Part shown: positions 1 through 5,881 of the stretch, piece after piece
Position numbering within the stretch: position 1 is the first letter of the stretch
Layout: every line of letters begins with the position of its first letter
Origin: Aromatoleum sp.
GTDB lineage: Bacteria; Pseudomonadota; Gammaproteobacteria; Burkholderiales; Casimicrobiaceae
Direction of reading: 5' to 3'
Assembly: GCA_010365205.1 (NCBI GenBank)
Contig: JAAFGU010000161.1
Coordinates: 1 to 6,047, forward strand
DNA length: 6,047 nt
The notes under the pieces: generated by a model
What the model saw: the letters and a program-made list of their open reading frames with translations, nothing else
Databases searched by the model: none
What the model was told of the DNA's origin: nothing
Position numbers and translations under genes: made by a program

Positions 1-517
1 CCAGGTTCTGCCACAGCGGTCCCTCACGCGAGTCCGCCTTGAGTTCCAGATAGGCGGTCGACGGCACGGCGAGCCGGCCTGACACCGCGACCGCTCCGGG
101 TGGCGGCGGCGCGTCGGGCAGCGCGGTTCGCGACGCACCCTGCGCGATCCAGCCTCGAGCGACGAGCACGACGCGGCCGTCGGCGAGTTTCAGCGGCGTC
201 ACCACGTCGTATCCGGCGCGACCCGCGTGAATCCTGTTGTCGATGAGGATCTGGCGCGCCACGTCGTACTCGCCGGCCGCGGCAATCGTCCGGAAGCGCA
301 GCGCCGTCCAGTCCGTCGCCGCGGGCAGCGAGGAGAGATCCACCGGCGCGGACTGCGCGGCGATGTCGAACTTCGCGCGCAGCGCCTCCTTGTCCTGCAT
401 TCGGCCGCGCTGCCAGTTGCCGGCAGACACGAAAAGCAGAACCGCGGCAAGCGTCGCCAGCGTCGGCACGACTCGAGGCCGGAAACGGCAAGCGCCGGAA
501 AGGATCGGGTTTGGCAT
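1..517 (-). CDS. surf1: SURF1 family cytochrome oxidase assembly protein (3' end cut by window edge)
   Basis: SURF1 proteins are inner-membrane factors that help insert heme a into subunit I of cytochrome oxidase. The first 172 residues are visible. A basic N-terminus is followed by one membrane helix at about residues 15-33. Next come the GNWQ motif (33-36), GEY (82-84), the NRIHAGRAGYDVVTPL block (94-109) and VLVARGW (117-123). WQN at 169-171 lies just before the edge. These are SURF1 hallmarks in the right order; the family is usually about 240 residues, so the last third and the second helix lie outside. The ATG at 517 is the only start, because an in-frame TAA sits at 533-535, and a GGAG lies just upstream. 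The gene is cut off from the cox operon by a convergent gene and a terminator, so it must use its own promoter. Identification is confident from the motifs. Confidence 0.92.
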   Translation of the reverse strand, partial: MPNPILSGACRFRPRVVPTLATLAAVLLFVSAGNWQRGRMQDKEALRAKFDIAAQSAPVDLSSLPAATDWTALRFRTIAAAGEYDVARQILIDNRIHAGRAGYDVVTPLKLADGRVVLVARGWIAQGASRTALPDAPPPPGAVAVSGRLAVPSTAYLELKADSREGPLWQNL

Positions 518-539
518 CGCTCCACGCTTCTCTTAAACT
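511..539 (+). promoter_or_regulatory. Candidate sigma70-type promoter for the twin-transmembrane gene
   Basis: TTGGCA at 511-516 matches the -35 consensus at five of six bases. TAAACT at 534-539 matches the -10 at four of six. The spacer is exactly 17 bases, and transcription would start near 546, about 30 bases before the ATG at 576. The -35 lies over the SURF1 start codon and the -10 over its leader on the other strand. This is a motif match only. Confidence 0.4.
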
Positions 540-575
540 GCCCGATCGCCCTGCCGGCGAAGCAACCGGATTTCC

Positions 576-776
576 ATGAAGATCGTCGTCGTCCTCGGCC
601 TCGTCGCCATCGTCGTCACTCTGTTCACCGCGCTGTTCTTCCTCTATCGCGACCAGGGGCGCGGTACCCGAATGTGGAAAGCGCTGGCGCTCCGCGTTGC
701 GCTGTCGATCGGCCTCGTCGCGCTTCTCGTCATTTCGTACCGTCTGGGCTGGATCGCCCCGACCGGCGTCCGATAA
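576..776 (+). CDS. Twin transmembrane protein, DUF2909-like
   Basis: This 66-residue protein has two hydrophobic helices, at about residues 3-23 and 39-58. They are joined by a short charged loop with YRDQGRGTR (24-32), and the tail is short and polar (TGVR). Size, two-helix layout and position between coxC and SURF1, facing coxC, fit the DUF2909 twin-transmembrane family found beside betaproteobacterial cytochrome oxidase genes. No biochemical role is established that I know of; a part in oxidase assembly or stability is inferred from location alone. It is the only gene here on the plus strand. The Shine-Dalgarno is weak (only a GGA about 7 bases before the ATG). A terminator begins a few bases after the TAA stop. 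Confidence 0.82.
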   Translation: MKIVVVLGLVAIVVTLFTALFFLYRDQGRGTRMWKALALRVALSIGLVALLVISYRLGWIAPTGVR

Positions 777-778
777 AC

Positions 779-810
779 AAAAAAGCCGCACGGGTCGCGT
801 GCGGCTTTTT
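779..810. terminator. Bidirectional intrinsic terminator between convergent genes
   Basis: A perfect 7-bp stem, GCCGCAC (785-791) with GTGCGGC (799-805), encloses a 7-base loop. The stem is flanked by six A's on the left (779-784) and five T's on the right (806-810), so both strands read as GC stem plus U-tract. It starts 2 bases after the stop of the plus-strand twin-transmembrane gene. It lies 24 bases past the stop of minus-strand coxC, and so serves both transcripts. Confidence 0.9.
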
Positions 811-829
811 CCGTCGCGCCGGCTCCCGG

Positions 830-1693
830 TCAGACCAGCCAGTACACCAGCACGAACAGCAGCAGCCAGACGACGTCGACGAAGTGCCAGTACCACGCCG
901 CCGCCTCGAACGCGAAATGATGGTCGGGCGTGAAGTGCCCCTTGACCGTCCTCCCGAGCATCACCGTCAGCATGATCGCGCCGATCGTCACGTGCGCGCC
1001 GTGGAAGCCGGTCAGCATGAAAAACGTGGAGCCGTAGACGCCGCTCGACAGCTTCAGATTGAGCTCGCTGTAGGCGTGCGTGTACTCGTAGGCCTGGAAG
1101 CCGAGGAACGTCGCGCCCAGCAGGATGGTGAGGAGCAGCCAGATCTTGAGCTGACCGCGATGACCCGACGTGAGCCCATGATGGGCGACCGTCAACGTGA
1201 AGCCGGACGTCAGCAGGATGATCGTGTTGAGCAGCGGGATTCCCATCGCGCCCATCGGCGTGAAGGTCTCCTTGAGGTAGGGTCCGACGGTGGGCCAGCC
1301 CGCCGTGTAGTCGGGCCAGAGCAACTTCGAGTTGAGGCTGCCGAGGTCGGGCACCGACAGATTGCGAACGTAGAACAGCGCACCGAAGAACGCCGCGAAG
1401 AACATTACCTCGGAGAAGATGAACCAGCTCATGCCCCAGCGGAACGAGCGGTCGACTCTCCTGCTGTACAGCCGCCCCTCCGATTCGCCGATCACCGTGC
1501 CGAACCACCCGAACAGCATCACCAGCAGGATGCAGAAGCCAAGCCCGACCAGCCACGGACCCGCGTCCATGCCGTTGACCCAGAATGCCGCGCCCAGGCC
1601 CAGGAAGAGCAGCGCCGCCGAGCCGGTGATCGGCCAGTGCGACGGCTGCGGTACGAAGTAGTAGGGCTTGGCGCCGGATTGTGCTGCGCTCAT
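830..1693 (-). CDS. coxC: Cytochrome c oxidase subunit III (CoxC/CtaE)
   Basis: This is the third core subunit of the aa3-type oxidase in the inner membrane. It holds no redox metal, and in the family it stabilises subunit I and proton uptake. The 287-residue protein is polytopic, with about seven helices. It shows SEVMFFAAFF (94-103, with the conserved Glu95), GFHGAHVTIG (229-238), and the C-terminal FEAAAWYWHFVDVVWL stretch (262-277) typical of subunit III. The N-terminus begins with the usual YYFVPQPSHWP (11-21). A good Shine-Dalgarno, GAGGAG at 1700-1705, lies 6 bases before the ATG and supports the start. It is the last gene of the cox operon, 103 bases after ctaG, and a terminator follows the stop. 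Length is normal for the short, seven-helix form. Confidence 0.97.
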   Translation of the reverse strand: MSAAQSGAKPYYFVPQPSHWPITGSAALLFLGLGAAFWVNGMDAGPWLVGLGFCILLVMLFGWFGTVIGESEGRLYSRRVDRSFRWGMSWFIFSEVMFFAAFFGALFYVRNLSVPDLGSLNSKLLWPDYTAGWPTVGPYLKETFTPMGAMGIPLLNTIILLTSGFTLTVAHHGLTSGHRGQLKIWLLLTILLGATFLGFQAYEYTHAYSELNLKLSSGVYGSTFFMLTGFHGAHVTIGAIMLTVMLGRTVKGHFTPDHHFAFEAAAWYWHFVDVVWLLLFVLVYWLV

Positions 1694-1800
1694 CGATGAC
1701 TCCTCATGTCCTGCTCGTATTCCTGTTCGTATTCGATTTCGGTTTCGTGCTCTGCGACTTCGCCGCCGCGCCGCTTCCTGCCGCGCGCGCGCTCCCTCAA
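1690..1800 (-). other. 36-codon open frame bridging ctaG and coxC (candidate microprotein, doubtful)
   Basis: A TTG at 1798-1800 overlaps the ctaG stop (TTGA). Its frame stays open for 36 codons and ends in a TGA that overlaps the coxC start (ATGA). The predicted peptide has a basic first third (RERARGRKRR). An acidic repeat, ETEIEYEQEYEQ, precedes the end, MRSHR. There is no membrane helix. A DUF2970-type membrane protein gene often sits here in related operons, but this peptide does not resemble it. The frame is also open upstream inside ctaG, where it is a shadow of that gene. The tight overlaps suggest translational coupling, but a TTG start and lack of known homologs make chance likely. 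Confidence 0.2.
1711..1746 (-). repeat. Six-unit hexamer tandem repeat (GAAnnn) upstream of coxC
   Basis: On the minus strand six hexamers follow each other: GAAACC, GAAATC, GAATAC, GAACAG, GAATAC, GAGCAG. The last four form a 12-bp tandem duplication with one mismatch (1711-1722 and 1723-1734). Read in one frame they encode alternating Glu-X pairs. The array is purine-rich and ends 5 bases before the coxC Shine-Dalgarno at 1700-1705. Confidence 0.7.
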
Positions 1801-2339
1801 CTCTTTCCGTCCGCGCCGCCGCCCTCGACCTCGAAAAAGGTGTAGGACAGCGTGATCGTCGGAATGTCCTTCGGCAGCGCGGGGTCGATCACGAACACCA
1901 CGGGCATCTGCCGTTTTTCGCCGGCCTGGAGCGTTTGCCTGGAGAAGCAGAAACACTCGAGCTTGCTGAAATACCGGGCGGCCTGCATCGGCGCGTAACT
2001 CGGGATCGCCTGGCCGGTCATCGGCCGGTCCGTCGTATTGACGATCTCGTACATCACCTGCCGCACTTCACCCGGGTGCACGCCGGCGATCGCCTCCAGC
2101 GGCCGGAACGTCCACGGCAGCTTGCGCACGTTGGCGTCGAACTCGACGCGCACCGTGCGCGCGTAGTCGACCTGCGTGCTCTTCGATTCGTCGGCCTGGG
2201 CGATGTTGCGCAGCCCCGTGACTTCGCAGATCTTCTCGTAGAACGGGACCAGCGCATAGCCGAAACCGAACATCGCGATCACGACGAAGCCTAGCTTCAT
2301 CAGCAGCGCGCGGTTGGACTTCTGCAGGGCGACGTTCAT
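1797..2339 (-). CDS. ctaG: Cytochrome c oxidase assembly protein CtaG/Cox11 (CuB copper delivery)
   Basis: Cox11-type proteins are anchored in the inner membrane with a periplasmic copper-binding domain and deliver copper to the CuB site of subunit I. The 180-residue protein has a short cytoplasmic tail, then one helix at about residues 14-32. The signature YALVPFYEKICEVTG (28-42) carries Cys38, and the copper motif CFCF (129-132) supplies Cys129 and Cys131. The C-terminal beta-strand region includes MPVVFVIDP (145-153). Length and motifs are normal, so it should be functional. It begins 10 bases after the stop of the upstream small gene without a clear Shine-Dalgarno, which points to translational coupling. 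Other in-frame starts are not supported upstream. Confidence 0.96.
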   Translation of the reverse strand: MNVALQKSNRALLMKLGFVVIAMFGFGYALVPFYEKICEVTGLRNIAQADESKSTQVDYARTVRVEFDANVRKLPWTFRPLEAIAGVHPGEVRQVMYEIVNTTDRPMTGQAIPSYAPMQAARYFSKLECFCFSRQTLQAGEKRQMPVVFVIDPALPKDIPTITLSYTFFEVEGGGADGKS

Positions 2340-2349
2340 CGGCGCGCAC

Positions 2350-2565
2350 TCATTTGCGCAGGTTGCGGCCGATGGCCACGACGAGGTAGAGCAGGACGGC
2401 GGCGCCGATGACGCCGAGCGACGCCGTCGGATCGCCGATCAGCTTCGACGCAATGATCCCGAAGAAGAAGACGAGCGCGATCGACAGCAGGATCAGCGCC
2501 GTCCTGAGATTGGCGGACCTGCGCCGCGCGGCGGCGGCGTCGCTGGACTCGGCGTGGGTGCTCAT
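2350..2565 (-). CDS. Small two-helix membrane protein, cytochrome oxidase small assembly protein-like
   Basis: The 71-residue protein has a polar, Ala/Arg-rich N-terminus. A first helix spans about residues 20-41 (within RTALILLSIALVFFFGIIAS). A short loop KLIGDPTAS follows, then a second helix at 50-66 and a basic end, GRNLRK. The first helix and the position between coxA and ctaG match the tiny 'cytochrome oxidase small assembly protein' of betaproteobacterial cox operons. Those are usually about 35-45 residues with one helix, so the second helix is extra. I chose the ATG at 2565, 31 bases after coxA. An alternative start at 2622 would add 19 basic residues and overlap the coxA end, which is less likely. 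The Shine-Dalgarno is weak (GAGA). A role in oxidase assembly is inferred from context. Confidence 0.7.
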   Translation of the reverse strand: MSTHAESSDAAAARRRSANLRTALILLSIALVFFFGIIASKLIGDPTASLGVIGAAVLLYLVVAIGRNLRK

Positions 2566-2596
2566 CGTGGGTCTCGTCGCGGCGCTCAAGGCTGCG

Positions 2597-4213
2597 TCAC
2601 CTGATGACCGGCGGGGTCTCAAACGTGTGGTACGGGGGCGGCGAAGGCAGCGTCCATTCGAGCGTGTCGCCGCCGTCCCATGGTTTCGCCGGCGCCTTGG
2701 CCCCGTCGCCGCGAATGCACTTGATCACCGCGTACAGGAAGATCAGCTGCGAAAGGCCGAAGCCGAGCGCGCCTATCGACGCCACCATGTTCCAGTCGGC
2801 GAACTGCTGCGCGTAGTCCGGGATCCGCCGCGGCATGCCTGCCAGCCCGAGGAAGTGCATCGGGAAGAACGTGATGTTGAAAAAGATCATCGAGCCCCAG
2901 AAGTGCAGCTTGCCGAGGCGCTCGTCGTACATCGTGCCGGTCCACTTCGGGATCCAGTAGTAGGTGCCGCCGAAGAACGCGAACAGGCTGCCGGCGACCA
3001 TCACGTAATGGAAGTGAGCGACGACGTAGTAGGTGTCCTGCAGCTGGATGTCGACCGGCGTGATGGCGAGGACCAGTCCCGTGAAGCCGCCCAGCGTGAA
3101 CAGGAACAGGAATCCGATCGCGAACAGCATCGGCGCCTCGAACGTCATTTCGCCCTTCCACATCGTGGCGAGCCAGTTGAAGACCTTCACGCCGGTGGGC
3201 ACCGCGATCAGCATCGTCGCGTACATGAAGAACAGCAGCCCGGCGGCGGGCATGCCGACCGTGAACATGTGGTGCGCCCACACGATGAACGACAGAATCG
3301 CAATGCCGGCGACCGCGTAGACCATCGACGCGTATCCGAACAGCGGTTTCCGCGCGAATGTCGGAATGATGGACGAAATGATGCCGAACGCCGGGAGGAT
3401 AAGAATGTAAACCTCGGGGTGCCCGAAGAACCAGAACACGTGCTGGAACAACACCGGATCGCCGCCGCCGGCGGCATTGAAGAACGTCGTGCCGAAGTGC
3501 CGGTCGGTCAGCAGCATCGTCACCGCGCCGGCGAGCACCGGCATCACCGCGACCAGGAGGTAGGCCGTGATCAGCCACGTCCAGCAGAACAGCGGCATCT
3601 TCATCAGCGTCATGCCCGGCGCGCGCAGGTTGAGGATCGTCGTGATGATGTTGATCGACCCCATGATCGACGACGCGCCCATGATGTGGATCGCGAAGAT
3701 CGTCAGGTCCATCCCCATGCCCGCCTGCGTCGACAGCGGCGGATACAGCGTCCAGCCGCCGGCCGCCGCGCCGCCGGGCACGAAGAACGACACCCCCAGC
3801 AGGATCACCGCCGGCGGGAGCAACCAGAAGCTCCAGTTGTTCATCCGCGCAAAGGCCATGTCCGGCGCGCCGATCAGCATCGGGATCATCCAGTTCGCGA
3901 ATCCGACCGCCGCCGGCATGATCGCGCCGAAGATCATGATGAGGCCGTGCAGCGTCGTCATCGAGTTGAAGAACTCGGGATGGACGATCTGCAAGCCGGG
4001 CTCGAACAGCTCGGCGCGGATCGTCAGCGCCATGATGCCGCCGACGAAGAACATGATCAGCGAGAAGCACAGGTACAGCGTGCCGATGTCCTTGTGATTG
4101 GTCGTCGTGACCCAGCGCATGATTCCGCCGTGGGGGCCGTGCGCGTGGTCGTCGTGCGCGTGCGGCGGTTCCTCTGCGTGGCCGGTGGCGTGGTCGTGCG
4201 GAATGCTGCTCAT
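2597..4213 (-). CDS. coxA: Cytochrome c oxidase subunit I (CoxA/CtaD), heme a / heme a3-CuB
   Basis: This is the catalytic subunit, reducing O2 to water and pumping protons across the inner membrane. The 538-residue protein has twelve predicted helices and all ligands: His89 and His402 for heme a, His400 for heme a3, and His265, His314 and His315 for CuB. Tyr269 in HPEVY provides the His-Tyr cross-link. Proton paths of the A-type family are intact: D-channel Asp118 (GAPDMAF) and Glu267 (HPE), and K-channel Lys343 and Thr340 (PTGVKVFNW). Every site is offset by 11 or less from the Paracoccus numbering. The N-terminal 28 residues hold eight histidines. A GGAG at 4222-4225, 8 bases before the ATG, supports the start. 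It follows coxB after 31 bases and belongs to the same operon. Confidence 0.99.
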   Translation of the reverse strand: MSSIPHDHATGHAEEPPHAHDDHAHGPHGGIMRWVTTTNHKDIGTLYLCFSLIMFFVGGIMALTIRAELFEPGLQIVHPEFFNSMTTLHGLIMIFGAIMPAAVGFANWMIPMLIGAPDMAFARMNNWSFWLLPPAVILLGVSFFVPGGAAAGGWTLYPPLSTQAGMGMDLTIFAIHIMGASSIMGSINIITTILNLRAPGMTLMKMPLFCWTWLITAYLLVAVMPVLAGAVTMLLTDRHFGTTFFNAAGGGDPVLFQHVFWFFGHPEVYILILPAFGIISSIIPTFARKPLFGYASMVYAVAGIAILSFIVWAHHMFTVGMPAAGLLFFMYATMLIAVPTGVKVFNWLATMWKGEMTFEAPMLFAIGFLFLFTLGGFTGLVLAITPVDIQLQDTYYVVAHFHYVMVAGSLFAFFGGTYYWIPKWTGTMYDERLGKLHFWGSMIFFNITFFPMHFLGLAGMPRRIPDYAQQFADWNMVASIGALGFGLSQLIFLYAVIKCIRGDGAKAPAKPWDGGDTLEWTLPSPPPYHTFETPPVIR

Positions 4214-4244
4214 CTCGGTGTCTCCAGGAGGATTCGCTCGAACC

Positions 4245-5384
4245 CTATTGCCGGGCCGTCTTGATCAGCGCCGGCCCGATCGATTCGCCGGTATGGTTGC
4301 CCCAGCTGTTGCGCGTGTAGGTGATGACCGCGGCGAGGTCGGTGTCGGACAGCTGCTTCCACGACACCATCGCCGTGCCGGGTCTGCCGTTGAGCAGCAG
4401 CGCGACCTGCGCGGCCTCCGGCCCGTTGACTATCTTCGAGCCGTCCAGCGCCGGAAACGCGCCCGGGACGCCCTTGCCGTTCGCCTGGTGGCAGGCCGCG
4501 CAATTGGACGCGAACACCTTCTCGCCGCGCGCGATCAGGTCTTTCGGATCCCAGACTTTGTTCGGGTCGTCGCCGGCCGCGGCGGCGTTCTGCTTCTGCG
4601 CGCTCACCCACGCCGCGTAGTCGCCTTTCGACTTGACCTCGACGACGATCGGCATGAAGCCGTGCTCCTTGCCGCAGAGCTCCGCGCACTGGCCGCGATA
4701 GATGCCGGGCTTGTCGGCCCTGAACCACGTGTCGCGAACGAATCCGGGAATCGCATCCTGCTTGACGCCGAAGGCCGGAACCCACCAGGAATGGATGACG
4801 TCGTTCGCGGTGATGAGGAGGCGGACCTTGGTGTCGACCGGCACCACCATCGGTTTGTCGACTTCGAGCAGGTAGTGCTCTCCCTTGGGTGCGCGGTTTT
4901 CGATCTGCGCCAGCGGCGTCGTCAGGTTCGAGTAGAAGCCGAATCCTTCCTGCAGGTAGTCGTAGCTCCACTTCCACTGATAGCCGGTGACCTTGACCGT
5001 CAGGCCGGGTCCGGTCGTGTCCTTCATCGCCAGGATCGTCTTCGTGGCCGGGAAGGCCATGAACAACAGGATCAGGAAAGGGATCACCGTCCAGATGATC
5101 TCGACCGTGGTGTTTTCGTGGAACTGGTGCGCCTTGTGCCCGACCGACCGGCGGTGCTTGAAGATCGAGTAGAACATCACGCCGAACACGGCGACGAAGA
5201 TGACGACGCAGACCCAGAAGATGAACGCGTGCAGGTCGTACATCTGCTGCGCCACCGGCGTCACCGGCGTCTGCAGATTCCACTCCAGCGCCGCCAGCGC
5301 CGTGCCAGGGCCCAGCAGCATGGCGGCGAAGGCCGTCCGCAAGTGCCGATGACCGGCCCGGTTACCCGTCTTGTTGCGCACCAT
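4245..5384 (-). CDS. coxB: Cytochrome c oxidase subunit II with fused cytochrome c domain (caa3-type CoxB/CtaC)
   Basis: This subunit takes electrons into the oxidase through CuA on the periplasmic side. The 379-residue protein starts with a signal peptide, cleaved probably after TALA (28-31). Two helices follow at about 52-74 and 95-116, then the aromatic patch GYQWKWSYDY (134-143). The CuA cupredoxin domain carries His198, Cys233, Glu235, Cys237, His241 and Met244, so all copper ligands are present. A linker (about 252-283) leads to a monoheme cytochrome c domain with CAACH at 295-299 and probable axial Met339 (GTAMVSW). The fusion marks a caa3-type enzyme that can carry its own electron donor heme. 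GAGGGA at 5388-5393 is the ribosome binding site. It is the first intact gene of the operon. Confidence 0.98.
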   Translation of the reverse strand: MVRNKTGNRAGHRHLRTAFAAMLLGPGTALAALEWNLQTPVTPVAQQMYDLHAFIFWVCVVIFVAVFGVMFYSIFKHRRSVGHKAHQFHENTTVEIIWTVIPFLILLFMAFPATKTILAMKDTTGPGLTVKVTGYQWKWSYDYLQEGFGFYSNLTTPLAQIENRAPKGEHYLLEVDKPMVVPVDTKVRLLITANDVIHSWWVPAFGVKQDAIPGFVRDTWFRADKPGIYRGQCAELCGKEHGFMPIVVEVKSKGDYAAWVSAQKQNAAAAGDDPNKVWDPKDLIARGEKVFASNCAACHQANGKGVPGAFPALDGSKIVNGPEAAQVALLLNGRPGTAMVSWKQLSDTDLAAVITYTRNSWGNHTGESIGPALIKTARQ

Positions 5385-5423
5385 GCTTCCCTCGATCGCG
5401 TTTCAGATTCAAGCGGCTGCGCT

Positions 5424-5686
5424 TTAGCGTCGCGCCGTTGTTGGTCGACACTGCGGCGCCGGACGCGGGCGTTCGACGATCACGCGGTCCCCGCTGGCGG
5501 TCAGCCGTTCCCGGTGCTCGGCGCGGCGCTCGATGCAGCGGAACGCCCACGCCAACACGCCGATTTCAAGCATGGAAACGGTAAGACGAGCCACGCGCCG
5601 ACTGCCGCGAATCGACGCAATGCGGGATCTACGGCCAACGGCGGCGGTTCGGCGGCCGGCGTCCGCTCGTTCTCCGCGAACCGCCA
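5424..5686 (-). pseudogene. Frameshifted, truncated remnant of a DUF2244-like membrane protein gene
   Basis: DUF2244 genes often sit directly before coxB in betaproteobacteria. Here two adjacent frames each carry part of such a protein. One frame (5576-5686) runs from WRFAENERTP to GAWLVLPF, the end of the usual helix pair. The next frame (5424-5573) continues with MLEIGVLAWAFRCIERRAEH and RERLTASGDRVIVE, and then stops at TAA 5424-5426. Restoring a single base near 5574-5575 would join them as LPF-x-MLEIGVLAWAF. The first helix expected before GAWLVLPF is not recognisable, and about 60 C-terminal residues of the family are absent, with coxB starting 39 bases later. I read this as a decayed gene; a sequencing error could explain the frameshift but not the lost ends. 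The family is recalled from memory, without a search. Confidence 0.5.
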
Positions 5687-5758
5687 CTGCCGGCAATGCC
5701 ATCGACGAGCCAAAACATCGATCGCGCGCTCGTTTGTTGCTGGTGCCGCCCGGTGATG

Positions 5759-5785
5759 TCGCAAAAAGCGCAAAAGTTTAACATG
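5759..5785 (-). promoter_or_regulatory. AT-rich patch with extended -10 motif, candidate cox operon promoter
   Basis: This is the only AT-rich island between bioD and coxB. On the minus strand it reads TGTTAAACT (5775-5783), a TGn extended -10 followed by TAAACT, four of six to consensus. No -35 stands at 16-18 bases. A direct repeat of TTTTGCG (5769-5775 and 5760-5766) follows. A start near 5768 would give a leader of about 385 bases before coxB that contains the gene remnant. Confidence 0.27.
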
Positions 5786-5881
5786 GATCGTCATCCCCGC
5801 GGTGGACACAGGCACTCGGGTTCCGCGCGACGCGCCGGCGCTTGCGCCGAAAGTCTCCGCTCACCCCCCGCGCCTGGCGAT

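Larger units (their letters stand above)
5385..5881. other. Stretch of about 500 bases without an intact gene between bioD and coxB
   Basis: It holds the coxB ribosome binding site, the DUF2244-like remnant and an AT-rich promoter candidate, each listed separately. The part from 5786 to 5881 is GC-rich and shows nothing except a short inverted repeat, CGGCGC/GCGCCG, at 5836-5849 with a 2-base loop and no T-run. Open frames on either strand here are Arg/Ala/Pro-rich with no family resemblance. Confidence 0.6.

Noticed and set aside
24..1556. 510-codon minus-strand frame over coxC and SURF1
   Set aside because: Off-frame to both real genes and crosses the bidirectional terminator; Arg/Ala-rich without motifs.
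227..1699. 490-codon plus-strand frame over SURF1 and coxC
   Set aside because: Runs antisense through two real genes and across the terminator; the composition is that of a GC-rich shadow.
2566..2622. 19-residue upstream extension of the small membrane protein
   Set aside because: It would overlap the coxA end, adds Arg-rich residues typical of off-frame coxA sequence, and the ATG at 2565 gives a normal operon gap.
2408..4264. 618-codon plus-strand frame antisense to coxA
   Set aside because: It mirrors the strong GC3 bias of coxA. The product is Arg/His/Glu-rich low-complexity sequence with no domain, while coxA opposite is complete.
4098..5756. 552-codon plus-strand frame antisense to coxB
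   Set aside because: Shadow of coxB codon bias; no recognisable domain and no ribosome binding site.
5772..5796. GGAT/ATCC hairpin followed by T-rich sequence as a bioD terminator
   Set aside because: The stem is only 4 bp and the T-run is separated and interrupted by GC; it is too weak to call.
5501..5815. 104-codon minus-strand frame as an intact gene
   Set aside because: Only its GAWLVLPF portion resembles a known family; the flanking residues are off-frame or decayed, so it is treated as part of the pseudogene.
5836..5849. Inverted repeat CGGCGC/GCGCCG after bioD as a terminator
   Set aside because: The loop is only 2 bases and no T-run follows on the minus strand, so it is not a credible intrinsic terminator.
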